The notes under the pieces are model-generated. The model made no database searches. It saw only the letters and a list, made by a program, of their open reading frames with translations, and was not told the DNA's origin. A stretch of DNA of 64,000 bases from contig NZ_QXFI01000025.1 of assembly GCF_003584135.1 (NCBI RefSeq), forward strand, positions 207,803-271,802, given 5' to 3'. Both the position numbers and the translations under genes were made by a program. This DNA comes from Flagellimonas pelagia (GTDB lineage: Bacteria; Bacteroidota; Bacteroidia; Flavobacteriales; Flavobacteriaceae). Below, in pieces: positions 34,878 through 43,827 of the stretch (position 1 is its first letter; each line of letters starts with the position of its first letter).

Positions 34878-37298
34878 ATGAAGCAAACCACCTACATTTT
34901 ATCATTGGTGTTTTTGACGGCGAACGCTTTGAGCGGACAGACCTTTAAAATTTCAGGAAAGGTTGTGGATGAGCAGAACCAGGTTATTCCCTACGCCAAT
35001 ATTCTTCTTTTACAGGCTTCCGATACTACGTTCGTAAAAGGTACCTCGGCTGATGACAAGGGGTTTTTTTCCTTGACGGAGGTAGAACCGAACCTATACT
35101 TGCTTCAGGCGAGTTATGTTGGAAGAGGATCCGAGCCTCGGGCTTTGGATATCAAAACCGATGTTTCCCTAGGCGCGTTGATCATTCCGCTAGAAACTAA
35201 TGAGCTGGATGAGGTAGTGGTCACGGCACAGCGACCAAAACTGCAAAGATTACCAGACAGACTGGTCTTTTCGGTTGAAAACACCGTGGTTTCACAAGGA
35301 ACTTCCTGGGATATCCTTAAAAGCACGCCAGGGGTGATTGTAAACCAGGATGAACTCTTGATCCGAGGGCAAAATGCCACAGTATACCTGAACGATAGAA
35401 AGGTTCAACTTTCCGGTCAGGAGGTACAGGATTTATTGCAGGGACTGTCGGGTACCAACATCAAATCGGTGGAGGTGATCGCCAATCCACCGGCCAGCTA
35501 TGATGCTGAAGGCGGCCCCATTTTGAACATTGTCACCAGTAAGAATATCATACCGGGGTACAAGGGAAGCGTCAACGGCACCTATACACAAGCGGTGTTT
35601 CCAAAATTCAGTATGGGAACCAGTCATTATTACAAAACGGACAAGCTTCACCTGTTTGCGAACTATACCATCAATCCACAAAAGGAATTGAAGAAAACGG
35701 TAAAGGGCATCAATTTTATGGACAATGCCAATACTGTTTTTTCGCAATGGGACACGGATTATAACCAAACCAATAGTTCGCAATCCCAAAATGGAAGTTT
35801 CATCTTGGATTATGATTTTGATGAACACAACAGTTTGAATTTTACATCCAACCTGTTGTTCAATTTGGGGCAGGACCAGCGTACCCATCTCAACAATGAA
35901 ATGCGAAACGGGTTGGGCCAGTTGGACTCTACCTTCACCACACAGAACAATGCCAATTTGGACAACACCAACCTGGCGTTTGATTTGAGCTATGTGCATA
36001 AGTTGAAAAAGCCGGGGGCCCGGTTGAGCGCAAATGGTCATTATACCTATTTTAACGGGAAGTCGCTTCAGAACCTAGGTTCTGATTATTTTGACGCGAG
36101 TGGTAACTTTTTAAGGGAATTCGGGTTTGATGCGGATTCAGAGCAGGACATTCAAATTTTCACGGGCCAATTGGATTATTCAACCCCTATTGGAAACGCT
36201 TCCTTTGAGACCGGGGCAAAGATTTCCTCGATTGCATCAGAAAGCAATCTGGACTTCTTCAATTTTACGGGTTCGAGCAATACAGTGGATGCCTCCTTGT
36301 CCGACCGTTATACCTATGACGAGAATGTATATGCCGCATACTTGAGCTTTGTGAAGAATTGGGAAAAATGGTCAATGAAGTTAGGCGTGCGCGGTGAACT
36401 GACGGAAGCCGAAGGCACGTCGTTAACATTGAACCAAGTCAACACCCAAGACTTTTTTGAGCCGTTTCCGTCTGTCTATGTGCTGTACTCCCCTTCGGAC
36501 AAGCACAGCTTTTCCTTTGATTATGGACGGAACGTGGATCGACCCAAATACAACGATCTGAATCCGTTTCGGTTTTTCTTCAATGAGAATGATTATGAAC
36601 AAGGCAACCCAAGCTTGACGCCTAGTTTCAGCAATAATTTCAATTTTAACTACACCCTGAACAGCGAATATTTCTTCGATGTCTATTACCGTGATAATGG
36701 CAGCAACATTGCGTATCTGGTTTTTCAGGACAATGACAACCAAACTTTGGTGGAGCTAAAGCAGAATGTGCTGGACAGTAAATCGTACGGTCTGGACTTT
36801 ACCTTGAGTAAATCCCTCATGTCGTCTTGGTTTATGTATGCCTACACTTCCCTTTTTCATGAGGAAGAAACCTTTTTGGCCACCCAAAGCGGCAATGTGG
36901 AATTTACCAACAAAGTGAACGGGGTTTACGCTTATCTGGGCAACTATTTGACCCTCTCCAAAGACGGCACTTTTACGGGTGAAGTTACTGGGACCTATAT
37001 TTCAAAGTTTCTGTTCGGATCGTATGTTTCCGATGAGCAGTTCAACTTGACCTTAGGCTTACGTAAAACGCTGTTCAACAATAAGATCATCCTTTCTTTG
37101 GCCGCTGAGGATATTTTGGAAAAATATGTACCCACCTATCGTTCCCAATATTTAAACCAGGACAATTTTTACCGAAGAAGGCCCGAAACCCAGTTCATCC
37201 GCTTCGGATTTACCTACAATTTTGGAAACTTCCGATTGGAAGACAACCAACGCGGAATAGACAAAAAGGAGCGCGACCGACTACAATCGCAGCAGTAA
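34878..37298 (+). CDS. Outer-membrane TonB-dependent receptor family protein
   Basis: 806 residues. A signal peptide (KQTTYILSLVFLTANALSGQ) is followed by a carboxypeptidase-D-like regulatory domain (FKISGKVVDEQNQVIPYANI, residues about 22-105), a plug domain (VVVTAQRPKLQRLPDRLVF through IRGQNATVYLNDR and NPPASYDAEGGPILNI) and a C-terminal beta-barrel (OMP_b-brl_3-like) with many alternating aromatic strands ending in FIRFGFTYNFG. The family imports or senses ligands at the outer membrane using TonB energy. No SusD-like partner lies nearby, so it is not a typical polysaccharide locus; metal or peptide ligands are possible. The substrate is unknown. Confidence 0.88.
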   Translation: MKQTTYILSLVFLTANALSGQTFKISGKVVDEQNQVIPYANILLLQASDTTFVKGTSADDKGFFSLTEVEPNLYLLQASYVGRGSEPRALDIKTDVSLGALIIPLETNELDEVVVTAQRPKLQRLPDRLVFSVENTVVSQGTSWDILKSTPGVIVNQDELLIRGQNATVYLNDRKVQLSGQEVQDLLQGLSGTNIKSVEVIANPPASYDAEGGPILNIVTSKNIIPGYKGSVNGTYTQAVFPKFSMGTSHYYKTDKLHLFANYTINPQKELKKTVKGINFMDNANTVFSQWDTDYNQTNSSQSQNGSFILDYDFDEHNSLNFTSNLLFNLGQDQRTHLNNEMRNGLGQLDSTFTTQNNANLDNTNLAFDLSYVHKLKKPGARLSANGHYTYFNGKSLQNLGSDYFDASGNFLREFGFDADSEQDIQIFTGQLDYSTPIGNASFETGAKISSIASESNLDFFNFTGSSNTVDASLSDRYTYDENVYAAYLSFVKNWEKWSMKLGVRGELTEAEGTSLTLNQVNTQDFFEPFPSVYVLYSPSDKHSFSFDYGRNVDRPKYNDLNPFRFFFNENDYEQGNPSLTPSFSNNFNFNYTLNSEYFFDVYYRDNGSNIAYLVFQDNDNQTLVELKQNVLDSKSYGLDFTLSKSLMSSWFMYAYTSLFHEEETFLATQSGNVEFTNKVNGVYAYLGNYLTLSKDGTFTGEVTGTYISKFLFGSYVSDEQFNLTLGLRKTLFNNKIILSLAAEDILEKYVPTYRSQYLNQDNFYRRRPETQFIRFGFTYNFGNFRLEDNQRGIDKKERDRLQSQQ

Positions 37299-37321
37299 TG
37301 TGCTGATTTTGGGTTATTTTG

Positions 37322-37329
37322 TACTTTTG
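37322..37329 (+). promoter_or_regulatory. Possible -7 element of dusB
   Basis: TACTTTTG matches TAnnTTTG and lies 20 bases before the proposed TTG start of dusB. No -33 TTG with acceptable spacing was found. Confidence 0.35.
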
Positions 37330-37349
37330 CAGTCCAAAAAAAGAAGGAT

Positions 37350-38342
37350 TTGCCCAAAATAGGTAACATAGAACTTCCGGATTTCCCACTTCTTCTCGCT
37401 CCGATGGAGGATGTGAGCGACCCCCCTTTCCGTGCATTATGCAAGGAACAGGGTGCCGATGTGGTGTATACGGAGTTCATTTCTTCCGAAGGGTTGATTC
37501 GTGATGCGGCCAAAAGCGTCCTCAAGCTCGACATTTATGAAAAGGAACGTCCTGTGGGCATCCAAATATTCGGGGCCGAACTGGATTCCATGCTGCAGGC
37601 GGTGGATATCGTGGAGCAATCCAACCCCGATATCATCGACATCAATTTTGGTTGTCCGGTAAAAAAAGTAGTCTGCAAAAATGCCGGTGCCGGGATTCTT
37701 CGGGATATTCCTTTAATGGTAAAACTCACTGAGGAAATCGTAAAGCGGACCAAACTGCCCGTGACGGTCAAGACCCGTTTGGGCTGGGATTCCAATTCCA
37801 TCAAGATTGTTGAAGTGGCCGAACGGCTGCAGGATGTGGGCATCAAGGCGATTTCCATCCATGGGCGTACCCGTGTTCAGATGTACAAGGGAGAGGCCGA
37901 TTGGAGACCGATTGCCGAAGTGAAGAACAACCAACGCATGCAGATTCCCGTTTTTGGAAATGGTGATGTGGACACGCCGGAAGCGGCTCTAAAAATGCGG
38001 GATGAATTTGGATTGGATGGTGCCATGATCGGTAGGGCCAGTATCGGGTACCCGTGGTTCTTCAAAGAGGTGAAACACTTTTTTGAGACCGGCAAGCATT
38101 TGGATCCCCCAACCATGCCGGAACGCGTGGACGCCGCCAGAAGGCACCTTCAAATGGCCATTGATTGGAAAGGAGAAAAACTGGGTGTTTTTGAAACCCG
38201 AAGGCATTATACCAATTACTTCAAAGGTATTCCACACTTTAAGGAGTACCGCACCAAAATGGTGACCAGCGATGATGCGGTCGATGTTTTTGCCGCGTTT
38301 GATGAAGTGCTCGAAAAATTCGGGGATTTTCAGTTCGCCTAA
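37350..38342 (+). CDS. dusB: tRNA-dihydrouridine synthase (DusB-like)
   Basis: 330 residues from a TTG start, with an AGAAGGA ribosome-binding-like stretch directly before it; no ATG gives the conserved N terminus. Family motifs are LAPMEDVSDPPFRALC at the flavin site, INFGCPVKKVVCKNAGAGIL, PVTVKTRLGW, SIHGRTRVQMYKGEADW and GNGDVDTPEAALKM with the C-terminal helical domain. The enzyme reduces uridine to dihydrouridine in the D loop of tRNA using FMN and NADPH. It is convergent with the ABC permease and their stops overlap by four bases. The Dus subtype is by similarity only. Confidence 0.9.
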   Translation: MPKIGNIELPDFPLLLAPMEDVSDPPFRALCKEQGADVVYTEFISSEGLIRDAAKSVLKLDIYEKERPVGIQIFGAELDSMLQAVDIVEQSNPDIIDINFGCPVKKVVCKNAGAGILRDIPLMVKLTEEIVKRTKLPVTVKTRLGWDSNSIKIVEVAERLQDVGIKAISIHGRTRVQMYKGEADWRPIAEVKNNQRMQIPVFGNGDVDTPEAALKMRDEFGLDGAMIGRASIGYPWFFKEVKHFFETGKHLDPPTMPERVDAARRHLQMAIDWKGEKLGVFETRRHYTNYFKGIPHFKEYRTKMVTSDDAVDVFAAFDEVLEKFGDFQFA

Positions 38343-39544
38343 ATCGAAATCAATTTTTTGGAAATCCTGCTACTGGCAATCTTTGCGGAGATAAAGCCCA
38401 AGACCACAATGGTACCCATCACGATGAACAGGTTCATCACACTATATTCAACAGGATAAGCAAGGGAAGGCGTAATTTTCAGCCATCCGAACAACAATTG
38501 GGAAATGATGAGCAACGACCCGATCAATACCCCTATCAGTCCCCCAAAAGAAGTGACCAGCAAACCCTGGATAAAATAAATTCTTCGCAATTCTTTAATG
38601 GTGGTGCCCAAACTGAACAGTGTTTTGGAGTTTTGCTGTTTGTCCAAGATCATCATGATGATGGCCCCCACAACGTTGAACAAGGCAATGATCAAAACCA
38701 ACGTAAAAATCAAGTATGTGGCCAAGTTTTCTGTGTTGAGCATGCGGTAAAGCGAATTGTTCTGTTCCCTTCGGGAAAGGACTAGGACCTTATCCCCCAA
38801 TACCGTTTTAACGGCTTCCCTAACGGCTTCGACATCGGCTTTTTCATCCAATTTAAAATTGATACCAGAAACCTCGGCACTGTCCTTTTGCAATAAATCT
38901 TGAACCAAAGGGAGCTGTGTGAACACATATTTTTTGTCCAGGTTTTCTTCAACCGCATACACTCCACTTACTGTTAAAGGAAGTTCATCATAGGGTTTGG
39001 AATTGAACCCCTGTTGTGAAAGGGAACCTTTACCGGGCTTGGGAACCAACACTTCCAAAGGTTGGCGGTTGTTCATGGGAACGCCCAAAAGGTTGTAGAT
39101 ACCGATGCCAATGACGCCCTCAAACTCCGAGTTGCCCCAATTGCCAAAATAAAGGGTACTGTCCACTCCCGTCACGGAACGGTAATTTTCGTCCACTCCT
39201 TTGATGTAGGCAATGGTACTCTTTTCTTTATAGGTAAGATAGGCCCGTTCCTCCAACTCTTTGGCGTAATTGGCCAACCCCTGAATATTTTTGAGTTGGT
39301 CCTGTTCCTCTTGGGAAATGGAAAACACTTTCCCCGTGGCGGGCAAGGCTTTTAAATCAGGGTCGAAGGTGTTGGAAAAGGAAAGGCTAAACGTCTTGAG
39401 CCCAGCAAAGGCCGAAAGCACTATAAACAATGCGGCTGAACCGATGACGATGACCAAAAAGGTGATAAAATTGATGATGTTCACCGCATTTTGACTGCTC
39501 TTGGATCTTAGGTAGCGTTTAGCGATGTAAAGCGGAAAGTTCAA
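38339..39544 (-). CDS. ABC transporter permease, LolC/LolE-like (FtsX family)
   Basis: 401 residues with the FtsX/MacB layout: an N-terminal transmembrane segment after FPLYIAKRYLRSKSSQNAVN, a large periplasmic domain (residues about 50-265) and three C-terminal transmembrane segments (LIFTLVLIIALFNVVGAIIM, GLLVTSFGGLIGVLIG, NLFIVMGTIVVLGFISA). LolC/E proteins extract lipoproteins from the inner membrane for transfer to the outer membrane, with LolD as ATPase; no LolD is adjacent. It starts two bases after the end of rbfA on the same strand, so rbfA and this gene form an operon. Another substrate is possible within the family. Confidence 0.85.
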   Translation of the reverse strand: MNFPLYIAKRYLRSKSSQNAVNIINFITFLVIVIGSAALFIVLSAFAGLKTFSLSFSNTFDPDLKALPATGKVFSISQEEQDQLKNIQGLANYAKELEERAYLTYKEKSTIAYIKGVDENYRSVTGVDSTLYFGNWGNSEFEGVIGIGIYNLLGVPMNNRQPLEVLVPKPGKGSLSQQGFNSKPYDELPLTVSGVYAVEENLDKKYVFTQLPLVQDLLQKDSAEVSGINFKLDEKADVEAVREAVKTVLGDKVLVLSRREQNNSLYRMLNTENLATYLIFTLVLIIALFNVVGAIIMMILDKQQNSKTLFSLGTTIKELRRIYFIQGLLVTSFGGLIGVLIGSLLIISQLLFGWLKITPSLAYPVEYSVMNLFIVMGTIVVLGFISAKIASSRISKKLISI

Positions 39545-39546
39545 GA

Positions 39547-39942
39547 TTAGGCTTTCTTACGTTTATCGAGCAAGTCCCTGTTTTCGATGGGATTTTCTTC
39601 ACCTTTGAGCGATTTCTCGATATTGTCAATATATTCCAAGGAATCATCCAGATAAAAATTAAGTTCCGGAACCCTTCTCAATTGGTGTTTGGTACGTTGG
39701 GCCAGTTCGTGACGGATGCCAACCTGACCGGCCTTGATGCCTTCTAGCAATGCTTTGCCATCCTTGTTCGGGAAAATGCTCACATACACTTTGGCCAAGG
39801 ATAGGTCTACGGTAACGGAAACCTTGGAAACAGAGATCAAGGTTCCCTTAAGACCACCATCGGTGGCGGACCGTTGTAGGATATCGGCCAAGTCTTTTTG
39901 AATGACCCCTGCAATTTTCTTCTGTCGTTGTGTTTCCTCCAT
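39547..39942 (-). CDS. rbfA: 30S ribosome-binding factor A
   Basis: 131 residues, typical RbfA length. The KH-like fold motifs are visible: QKKIAGVIQKDLADILQ at the N terminus, ISVSKVSVTVDLSLAKVYVSI, GIRHELAQRTKHQLRRVPEL and FYLDDSLEYIDNIEKSL. RbfA binds the 30S subunit and aids 16S rRNA 5' end maturation. It precedes the LolC/E-like permease by two bases, probably in one mRNA, and is divergent from the methylmalonyl-CoA epimerase. Confidence 0.95.
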   Translation of the reverse strand: MEETQRQKKIAGVIQKDLADILQRSATDGGLKGTLISVSKVSVTVDLSLAKVYVSIFPNKDGKALLEGIKAGQVGIRHELAQRTKHQLRRVPELNFYLDDSLEYIDNIEKSLKGEENPIENRDLLDKRKKA

Positions 39943-39979
39943 AGTGCAAAAATAAAGGAAATCCTGACTAACCTCACAT

Positions 39980-40007
39980 TTGGAATGGATTACAGTCCGT
40001 AATTTTG
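39980..40007 (+). promoter_or_regulatory. Promoter of methylmalonyl-CoA epimerase (TTG-N17-TAATTTTG)
   Basis: TTG at 39980-39982 and TAATTTTG at 40000-40007 are 17 bases apart, an exact consensus match. It lies 40 bases before the chosen ATG. Confidence 0.6.
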
Positions 40008-40047
40008 GAGAAAAGCAGCTATTTTGTCAACCAAACCAAGGGTTAAA

Positions 40048-40455
40048 ATGGAAAAAATAGAACATATTGGCATTGCGGTAAAAGATTTGGAGGTGTCCAA
40101 CCCATTGTTTGCCAAATTGTTGGGGGTACCGCATTATAAAATGGAAGAAGTGGTCTCAGAGGGAGTAAAAACCTCCTTTTTTAAGTCAGGCCCCAATAAA
40201 ATTGAGTTGTTGGAAGCCACAAACCCCGATAGCCCCATTGCCAAGTTTTTGGAAAAGAAGGGGGAGGGGATCCATCATGTAGCCTTTGCTGTGGATGATA
40301 TTGTTTCGGAACTGGCCCGATTGAAGCAGGAAGGCTTCCAAATTTTAAACGAAACCCCGAAAAAGGGAGCGGACAATAAGCTGGTGGCCTTTTTGCACCC
40401 AAAGGGCACCAATGGGGTTTTGGTGGAACTTTGCCAAGAAATAAAAGAAGGCTAG
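40048..40455 (+). CDS. mce: Methylmalonyl-CoA epimerase
   Basis: 135 residues from the ATG at 40048; an in-frame TTG at 40024 would add eight residues lacking family similarity. The vicinal-oxygen-chelate fold is clear: EKIEHIGIAVKDLE with the first metal-ligand histidine, FFKSGPNKIELLEAT, GIHHVAFAVDDIVSEL with the second histidine and GVLVELCQE with the glutamate ligand. The enzyme interconverts (2R)- and (2S)-methylmalonyl-CoA in propionate and odd-chain or branched amino acid breakdown. It is monocistronic between rbfA and the tRNA. A consensus promoter is present. Confidence 0.93.
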   Translation: MEKIEHIGIAVKDLEVSNPLFAKLLGVPHYKMEEVVSEGVKTSFFKSGPNKIELLEATNPDSPIAKFLEKKGEGIHHVAFAVDDIVSELARLKQEGFQILNETPKKGADNKLVAFLHPKGTNGVLVELCQEIKEG

Positions 40456-40468
40456 GTCCGTTAAAACC

Positions 40469-40499
40469 TTGCGGTGTAGAAAAATAAACACTAATATTG
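40469..40499 (+). promoter_or_regulatory. Promoter of tRNA (TTG-N20-TAATATTG)
   Basis: TTG at 40469-40471 and TAATATTG at 40492-40499 (one mismatch from TAnnTTTG) are separated by 20 bases. The tRNA begins 16 bases later. Confidence 0.5.
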
Positions 40500-40514
40500 C
40501 ATCCGCAAAATGCG

Positions 40515-40588
40515 GGTCCTATAGCTCAGTTGGTTAGAGCACCTGACTCATAATCAGGTGGTCCCTGGTTCGAGCCCAGGTGGGACCA
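40515..40588 (+). tRNA. tRNA with CAU anticodon (Met elongator, or Ile2), integration target
   Basis: A complete cloverleaf: acceptor GGTCCTA pairs with TGGGACC (one T-G wobble), the D arm is AGCTCAGTTGGTTAGAGC, the anticodon stem is CCTGA/TCAGG with loop CTCATAA (anticodon CAU), the T arm is CCTGG-TTCGAGC-CCAGG and the discriminator is A73. CAU can mean elongator Met or, after lysidine modification, Ile2; I favour Met but cannot decide from sequence alone. Its last 13 bases plus one more are repeated at 61420-61433, so it is the insertion site of the mobile element, whose copy regenerates the 3' end. Confidence 0.9.
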
Positions 40589-40589
40589 C
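40576..40589 (+). other. attL: 14 bp direct repeat in the tRNA 3' end
   Basis: CCAGGTGGGACCAC ends the tRNA and is repeated exactly at 61420-61433 beside the integrase gene. This is the usual result of tyrosine-recombinase insertion into a tRNA 3' end. Confidence 0.85.
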
Positions 40590-40591
40590 GG

Positions 40592-40635
40592 AAAACCTCT
40601 CTAAACAATTGATTTAGAGGGGTTTTTGTTTTTGC
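40592..40635 (+). terminator. tRNA terminator carried by the element
   Basis: ACCTCTCTAAA pairs with TTTAGAGGGGT (one G-T wobble) around a short loop and is followed by a T-rich stretch. By the geometry of insertion it came with the element and ends the regenerated tRNA transcript. Confidence 0.7.
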
Positions 40636-40636
40636 A

Positions 40637-40658
40637 GGGGGCAAATTGGGGGGCAACT
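40637..40658 (+). repeat. Paired GGGGGCAA motifs, left end
   Basis: GGGGGCAAAT (40637-40646) and GGGGGGCAACT (40648-40658) lie just inside attL. The same kind of pair lies inside the right end at 61288-61310 in the same orientation. They may be integrase or excisionase arm sites. Confidence 0.45.
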
Positions 40659-41322
40659 ATCGGAATAAATTAATTTCCTCAAGAAACATTTTAAACTCTA
40701 AATCAGATTTTTCACCTGCTTCAATAGAGTCTGTTAAGTCAAAACAGTAAAAATAATCCCCATGTTCAATATAAATCATTCGGCAAAGAGCACGGTACGA
40801 GTTTGGTAGGTCTCGGTGTTCAACCATAAAATCACAATCATATTGAACAGTCTTGATTCCAGATATATCCTTCACTTCTTTCGATTTGGTAACATTGGGA
40901 TCTTGGATGTATTGAATTCTATTTGTAGTCCAACTAATGGCATATTCTTCTACCGTTTGTATACCAATCTCATCATAATCGGATTTTTTTTCAACCCAAA
41001 CAGCAATACTTGGGGAGTATTTTCCAAAATTTAAGGGATTATTCTGATCATACTTGGCCATTAGACAAATAGGGTCACCCGTGTTTTCCCAAACAAAATC
41101 CTTAAACTCTTCCCAATCTTCTGATAGAATCGTTTTCTCTTTTAACTCACCGAAATCTTTAACGTTGATAAAATACCAATCCTGTGGCTTGGAAAAGGCA
41201 AGCCCAAGAACTTTGTTTACATATAGATTGTTCTTGGTTATAACTGCTTGAAGTGGGTTGATTGCCAATCCAGCTAATGCAGTTGACGTTAACTTAAGAA
41301 AGTTTCTCCTGCCTGTGCCCAT
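40657..41322 (-). CDS. Tat-signal exported protein of unknown function in defence operon
   Basis: 221 residues starting with a twin-arginine-type signal (GTGRRNFLKLTSTALAGLAI), so the protein is predicted to fold in the cytoplasm before export. The mature part (GLAFSKPQDWYFINVKDFGEL, residues about 40-60) looks like a PsbP/DUF1795-type beta fold with conserved WYF and charged residues (EEYAISWTT, VQYDCDF, SYRALCRMIYIEHGDYFYCFDLT), but the family is uncertain. It is the last gene of the compact operon and starts six bases after the DUF262-like gene stops. A Tat substrate is unexpected in a restriction operon; it may act at the envelope or be an unrelated passenger. Confidence 0.7.
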   Translation of the reverse strand: MGTGRRNFLKLTSTALAGLAINPLQAVITKNNLYVNKVLGLAFSKPQDWYFINVKDFGELKEKTILSEDWEEFKDFVWENTGDPICLMAKYDQNNPLNFGKYSPSIAVWVEKKSDYDEIGIQTVEEYAISWTTNRIQYIQDPNVTKSKEVKDISGIKTVQYDCDFMVEHRDLPNSYRALCRMIYIEHGDYFYCFDLTDSIEAGEKSDLEFKMFLEEINLFR

Positions 41323-41328
41323 GCCTTT

Positions 41329-43821
41329 TTACAACTTAAGGATTTCATTTTTAAACACTTTTTCAAATATTGGCACATTCTCCACAAAAAAAGCATTCAT
41401 TTTTGGCCAATGGAATTTGTCAAAAAGATTCACATCGTTAAGAACATACTTTATGCGACTCATTTTGTTATCTGGCAATTCTTCCCACATTAAAGATTTA
41501 CCAAAACCATCTTCAATTTCCACTTTTCGTCTGATTAACTTTTTAAAATACTTTTTGTTCAGCTCTTTATTTGCTGTTGTTATACTAAGCTCAACCTGAC
41601 AATGGGAACCGGTAACGACCATAGAGTAATTTACTCCTGTTTTTCCGGCACCCATGCTTATCCAATGAGATTTCACAGGATTAACATTTGAAAACTGGCC
41701 CTTCTCTTGCAATTGGGGCAAAAGTTGCTCCCAATATTCTTTACGCACATAAAACCTGTTGCCCTGAGAGGAACCAATATCATATTTGATAATAAGTTCA
41801 TCTTCCAAATCAAATAAGGACAATAACTTTTTTAGAATATTGAACTTTGTATTGCTATCTATATTGAACTCGACAAAATAGCCATTGGTTATTTCCTGGG
41901 CACTTCTAAAATCTTCTTTATTTCTTGTTATTTTAAGAATATTGTTCCCAAGTAATAGTCCAGTATTTATGCCATATAACTGTTGAAGCACGTAATAGTA
42001 CATATTTGCAATGGCTGATTCTTCCACCTTGTTGTTCTTGAAGATAAAATATTCGAGTTTTTTGTGGGTTGGAGACTCTGCTTCAAAAATAGATTGTTCT
42101 ACTGGTTCTTCATCCGTCTCTAGTATAACATTAGGATAACTCCAGATACTAAGAAACCGTTGGCTGATTAGTTTAAGTCTTGATTCATAGGAATTGCTAT
42201 CCCAAACATCAATTCCTTTTAAATAATCATTTAACCATAGCCTACTGTATTTATAACCTTGCTCTCCACCTTGATGATTCATGTTCTTTTTTTCCAAGAA
42301 GGTTTTGTTGCCTAATGAACCATTGTTGCCAGACAAAGTGAGGTTTGCCAATGTATTCAGATATTTTTCCTTAAATAGGAAAATCTCTTCCTCATCTAAT
42401 TGCTTGGACCATTCAGAACTAGGGTTTTGTGGAAAAATGTGCTCAATTGTGATGCTTTCACTGGAAGTGTTGACATGCTCACGGTTGTTGTGGTTTTCCA
42501 AAAGCTCAAAAAGATAATTCCTGTTTTTTGCTTTGATATTATAGAGATCTTTGTCTTTTAAGGCAGTTAGGAGGTCTTCATCATCCGGAAAGCGTGAATT
42601 ACCTCTTTTTTTACATAGGGCTTTGGCTAAACTTTCAAAATAGTCTTCGGTATCTATCTCTGAATACAATGTCATGAAAATCTTATTTAGCGCATTGGTC
42701 GGCAATCCTACTATAAATCTTCGCCAAGCATAATTTTGAACCAATTTCAATACTTGAATGACAGTTTCTTCGTCTGTAATCCCATTATCCCAATCTTCAA
42801 AAACCTGTAACAAGAATGGATAGGCGACATTCACTTCCAATCGGTTGATGTATTCGAGTTCTTTACGAATTTGAGGGTTTTCAACAGTTTCCGGATTGAT
42901 AAACATTTTATAAAATAGGGAAAGCCCTTTCATGTTTTCCAACTCGTTCATGTACTCTTCATCCAGTTTGTTGGGATAGTTCTTTTTAAACTCTTGGTAG
43001 ACCTTTGATTTATTAGGTATTTTCTTGTTTTTGAGCGTTAAATAGTCTCGGATATATTCAGAAACCAGAGACTTTTGTTTTAGAAGGTCCCGGGCATTTT
43101 CTTCAATGGGGTTCCAAATCGTGTTGAAAACCTTTTGCTGCTCCCGTGGCTGTAGATCCATTAGAATATAATTCCGTATCAAATCGGATTGGGACAAATC
43201 TAGTCCGGTTGAGTTGAGACTTTCAAAAATCCGTTGTGGATCATCCTTGTCGCGCTCTAGAGAAATTTCAACAAAAATTAATCGCTTCAAACCATTTCTG
43301 ATGACCTCAAAATTCTCGGCATTGATTTGAGAACTGAAAAAATTATAGTTTTCAATCACATTAGAAAATGAAGTAAACCCTTTTTCATTCCCCTCCAAAA
43401 TTGCCTTGAACGCCATGGAGTTGGTGTCTGTCTGTTTTAGTTTGAGCTTACTATCGTCTTCTTGCACATATTGATTGACCAGGAACATATTGTAGAGCAT
43501 CTCGGCCTCTTTTTCCAGCCCATTGTTCTTTGCAAAACGGTACAAGGCGACATACAACAAATTAATAGTAGTGAGACGTTGCTGGCCGTCTATGATCACC
43601 AGTTCGCGGACCTCTCGGGTGGTGTAAGTACCTTCGTGAATAAAAACTATGCTGCCAATAAAATGTGTTCCGCGGTCTTCTTTTTCAACGCTTATGATAT
43701 CCTCCAACAATTGCTTGCAATGCCCTAGTTCCCAATCATAATTGCGTTGGTAAACGGGTATTACAAATTGCACATTCGGTGTCTGTAAAAAATTGATGAT
43801 GGGTAGTTCGGTGGCTTTCAT
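41329..43821 (-). CDS. DUF262-DUF1524-DUF4268 protein (GmrSD-like nuclease)
   Basis: 830 residues. The N-terminal DUF262 domain (residues about 1-230) has FVIPVYQRNYDWELGHC and IIDGQQRLTTINLL, the ParB-like NTP-binding motif. A DUF1524-type HNH nuclease region begins near residue 460 with SITIEHIFPQNP and LGNKTFLEKKNM. From about residue 690 a DUF4268-like domain (RFYVRKEYWEQLLPQLQ ... HWPKMNAFFVENVPIFEKV) closes the protein. GmrS-GmrD fusions restrict modified DNA, such as glucosylated hydroxymethylcytosine, and need nucleotide. DUF4268 often goes with restriction proteins. It is the fourth gene of the operon, six bases after the IIG-like gene. Specificity for modified phage DNA is inference. 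Confidence 0.88.
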   Translation of the reverse strand: MKATELPIINFLQTPNVQFVIPVYQRNYDWELGHCKQLLEDIISVEKEDRGTHFIGSIVFIHEGTYTTREVRELVIIDGQQRLTTINLLYVALYRFAKNNGLEKEAEMLYNMFLVNQYVQEDDSKLKLKQTDTNSMAFKAILEGNEKGFTSFSNVIENYNFFSSQINAENFEVIRNGLKRLIFVEISLERDKDDPQRIFESLNSTGLDLSQSDLIRNYILMDLQPREQQKVFNTIWNPIEENARDLLKQKSLVSEYIRDYLTLKNKKIPNKSKVYQEFKKNYPNKLDEEYMNELENMKGLSLFYKMFINPETVENPQIRKELEYINRLEVNVAYPFLLQVFEDWDNGITDEETVIQVLKLVQNYAWRRFIVGLPTNALNKIFMTLYSEIDTEDYFESLAKALCKKRGNSRFPDDEDLLTALKDKDLYNIKAKNRNYLFELLENHNNREHVNTSSESITIEHIFPQNPSSEWSKQLDEEEIFLFKEKYLNTLANLTLSGNNGSLGNKTFLEKKNMNHQGGEQGYKYSRLWLNDYLKGIDVWDSNSYESRLKLISQRFLSIWSYPNVILETDEEPVEQSIFEAESPTHKKLEYFIFKNNKVEESAIANMYYYVLQQLYGINTGLLLGNNILKITRNKEDFRSAQEITNGYFVEFNIDSNTKFNILKKLLSLFDLEDELIIKYDIGSSQGNRFYVRKEYWEQLLPQLQEKGQFSNVNPVKSHWISMGAGKTGVNYSMVVTGSHCQVELSITTANKELNKKYFKKLIRRKVEIEDGFGKSLMWEELPDNKMSRIKYVLNDVNLFDKFHWPKMNAFFVENVPIFEKVFKNEILKL

Positions 43822-43827
43822 ATGGCT

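Noticed and set aside
39947..39954. TATTTTTG on the minus strand as rbfA promoter
   Set aside because: It lies only four bases from the rbfA start and has no TTG at normal spacing.
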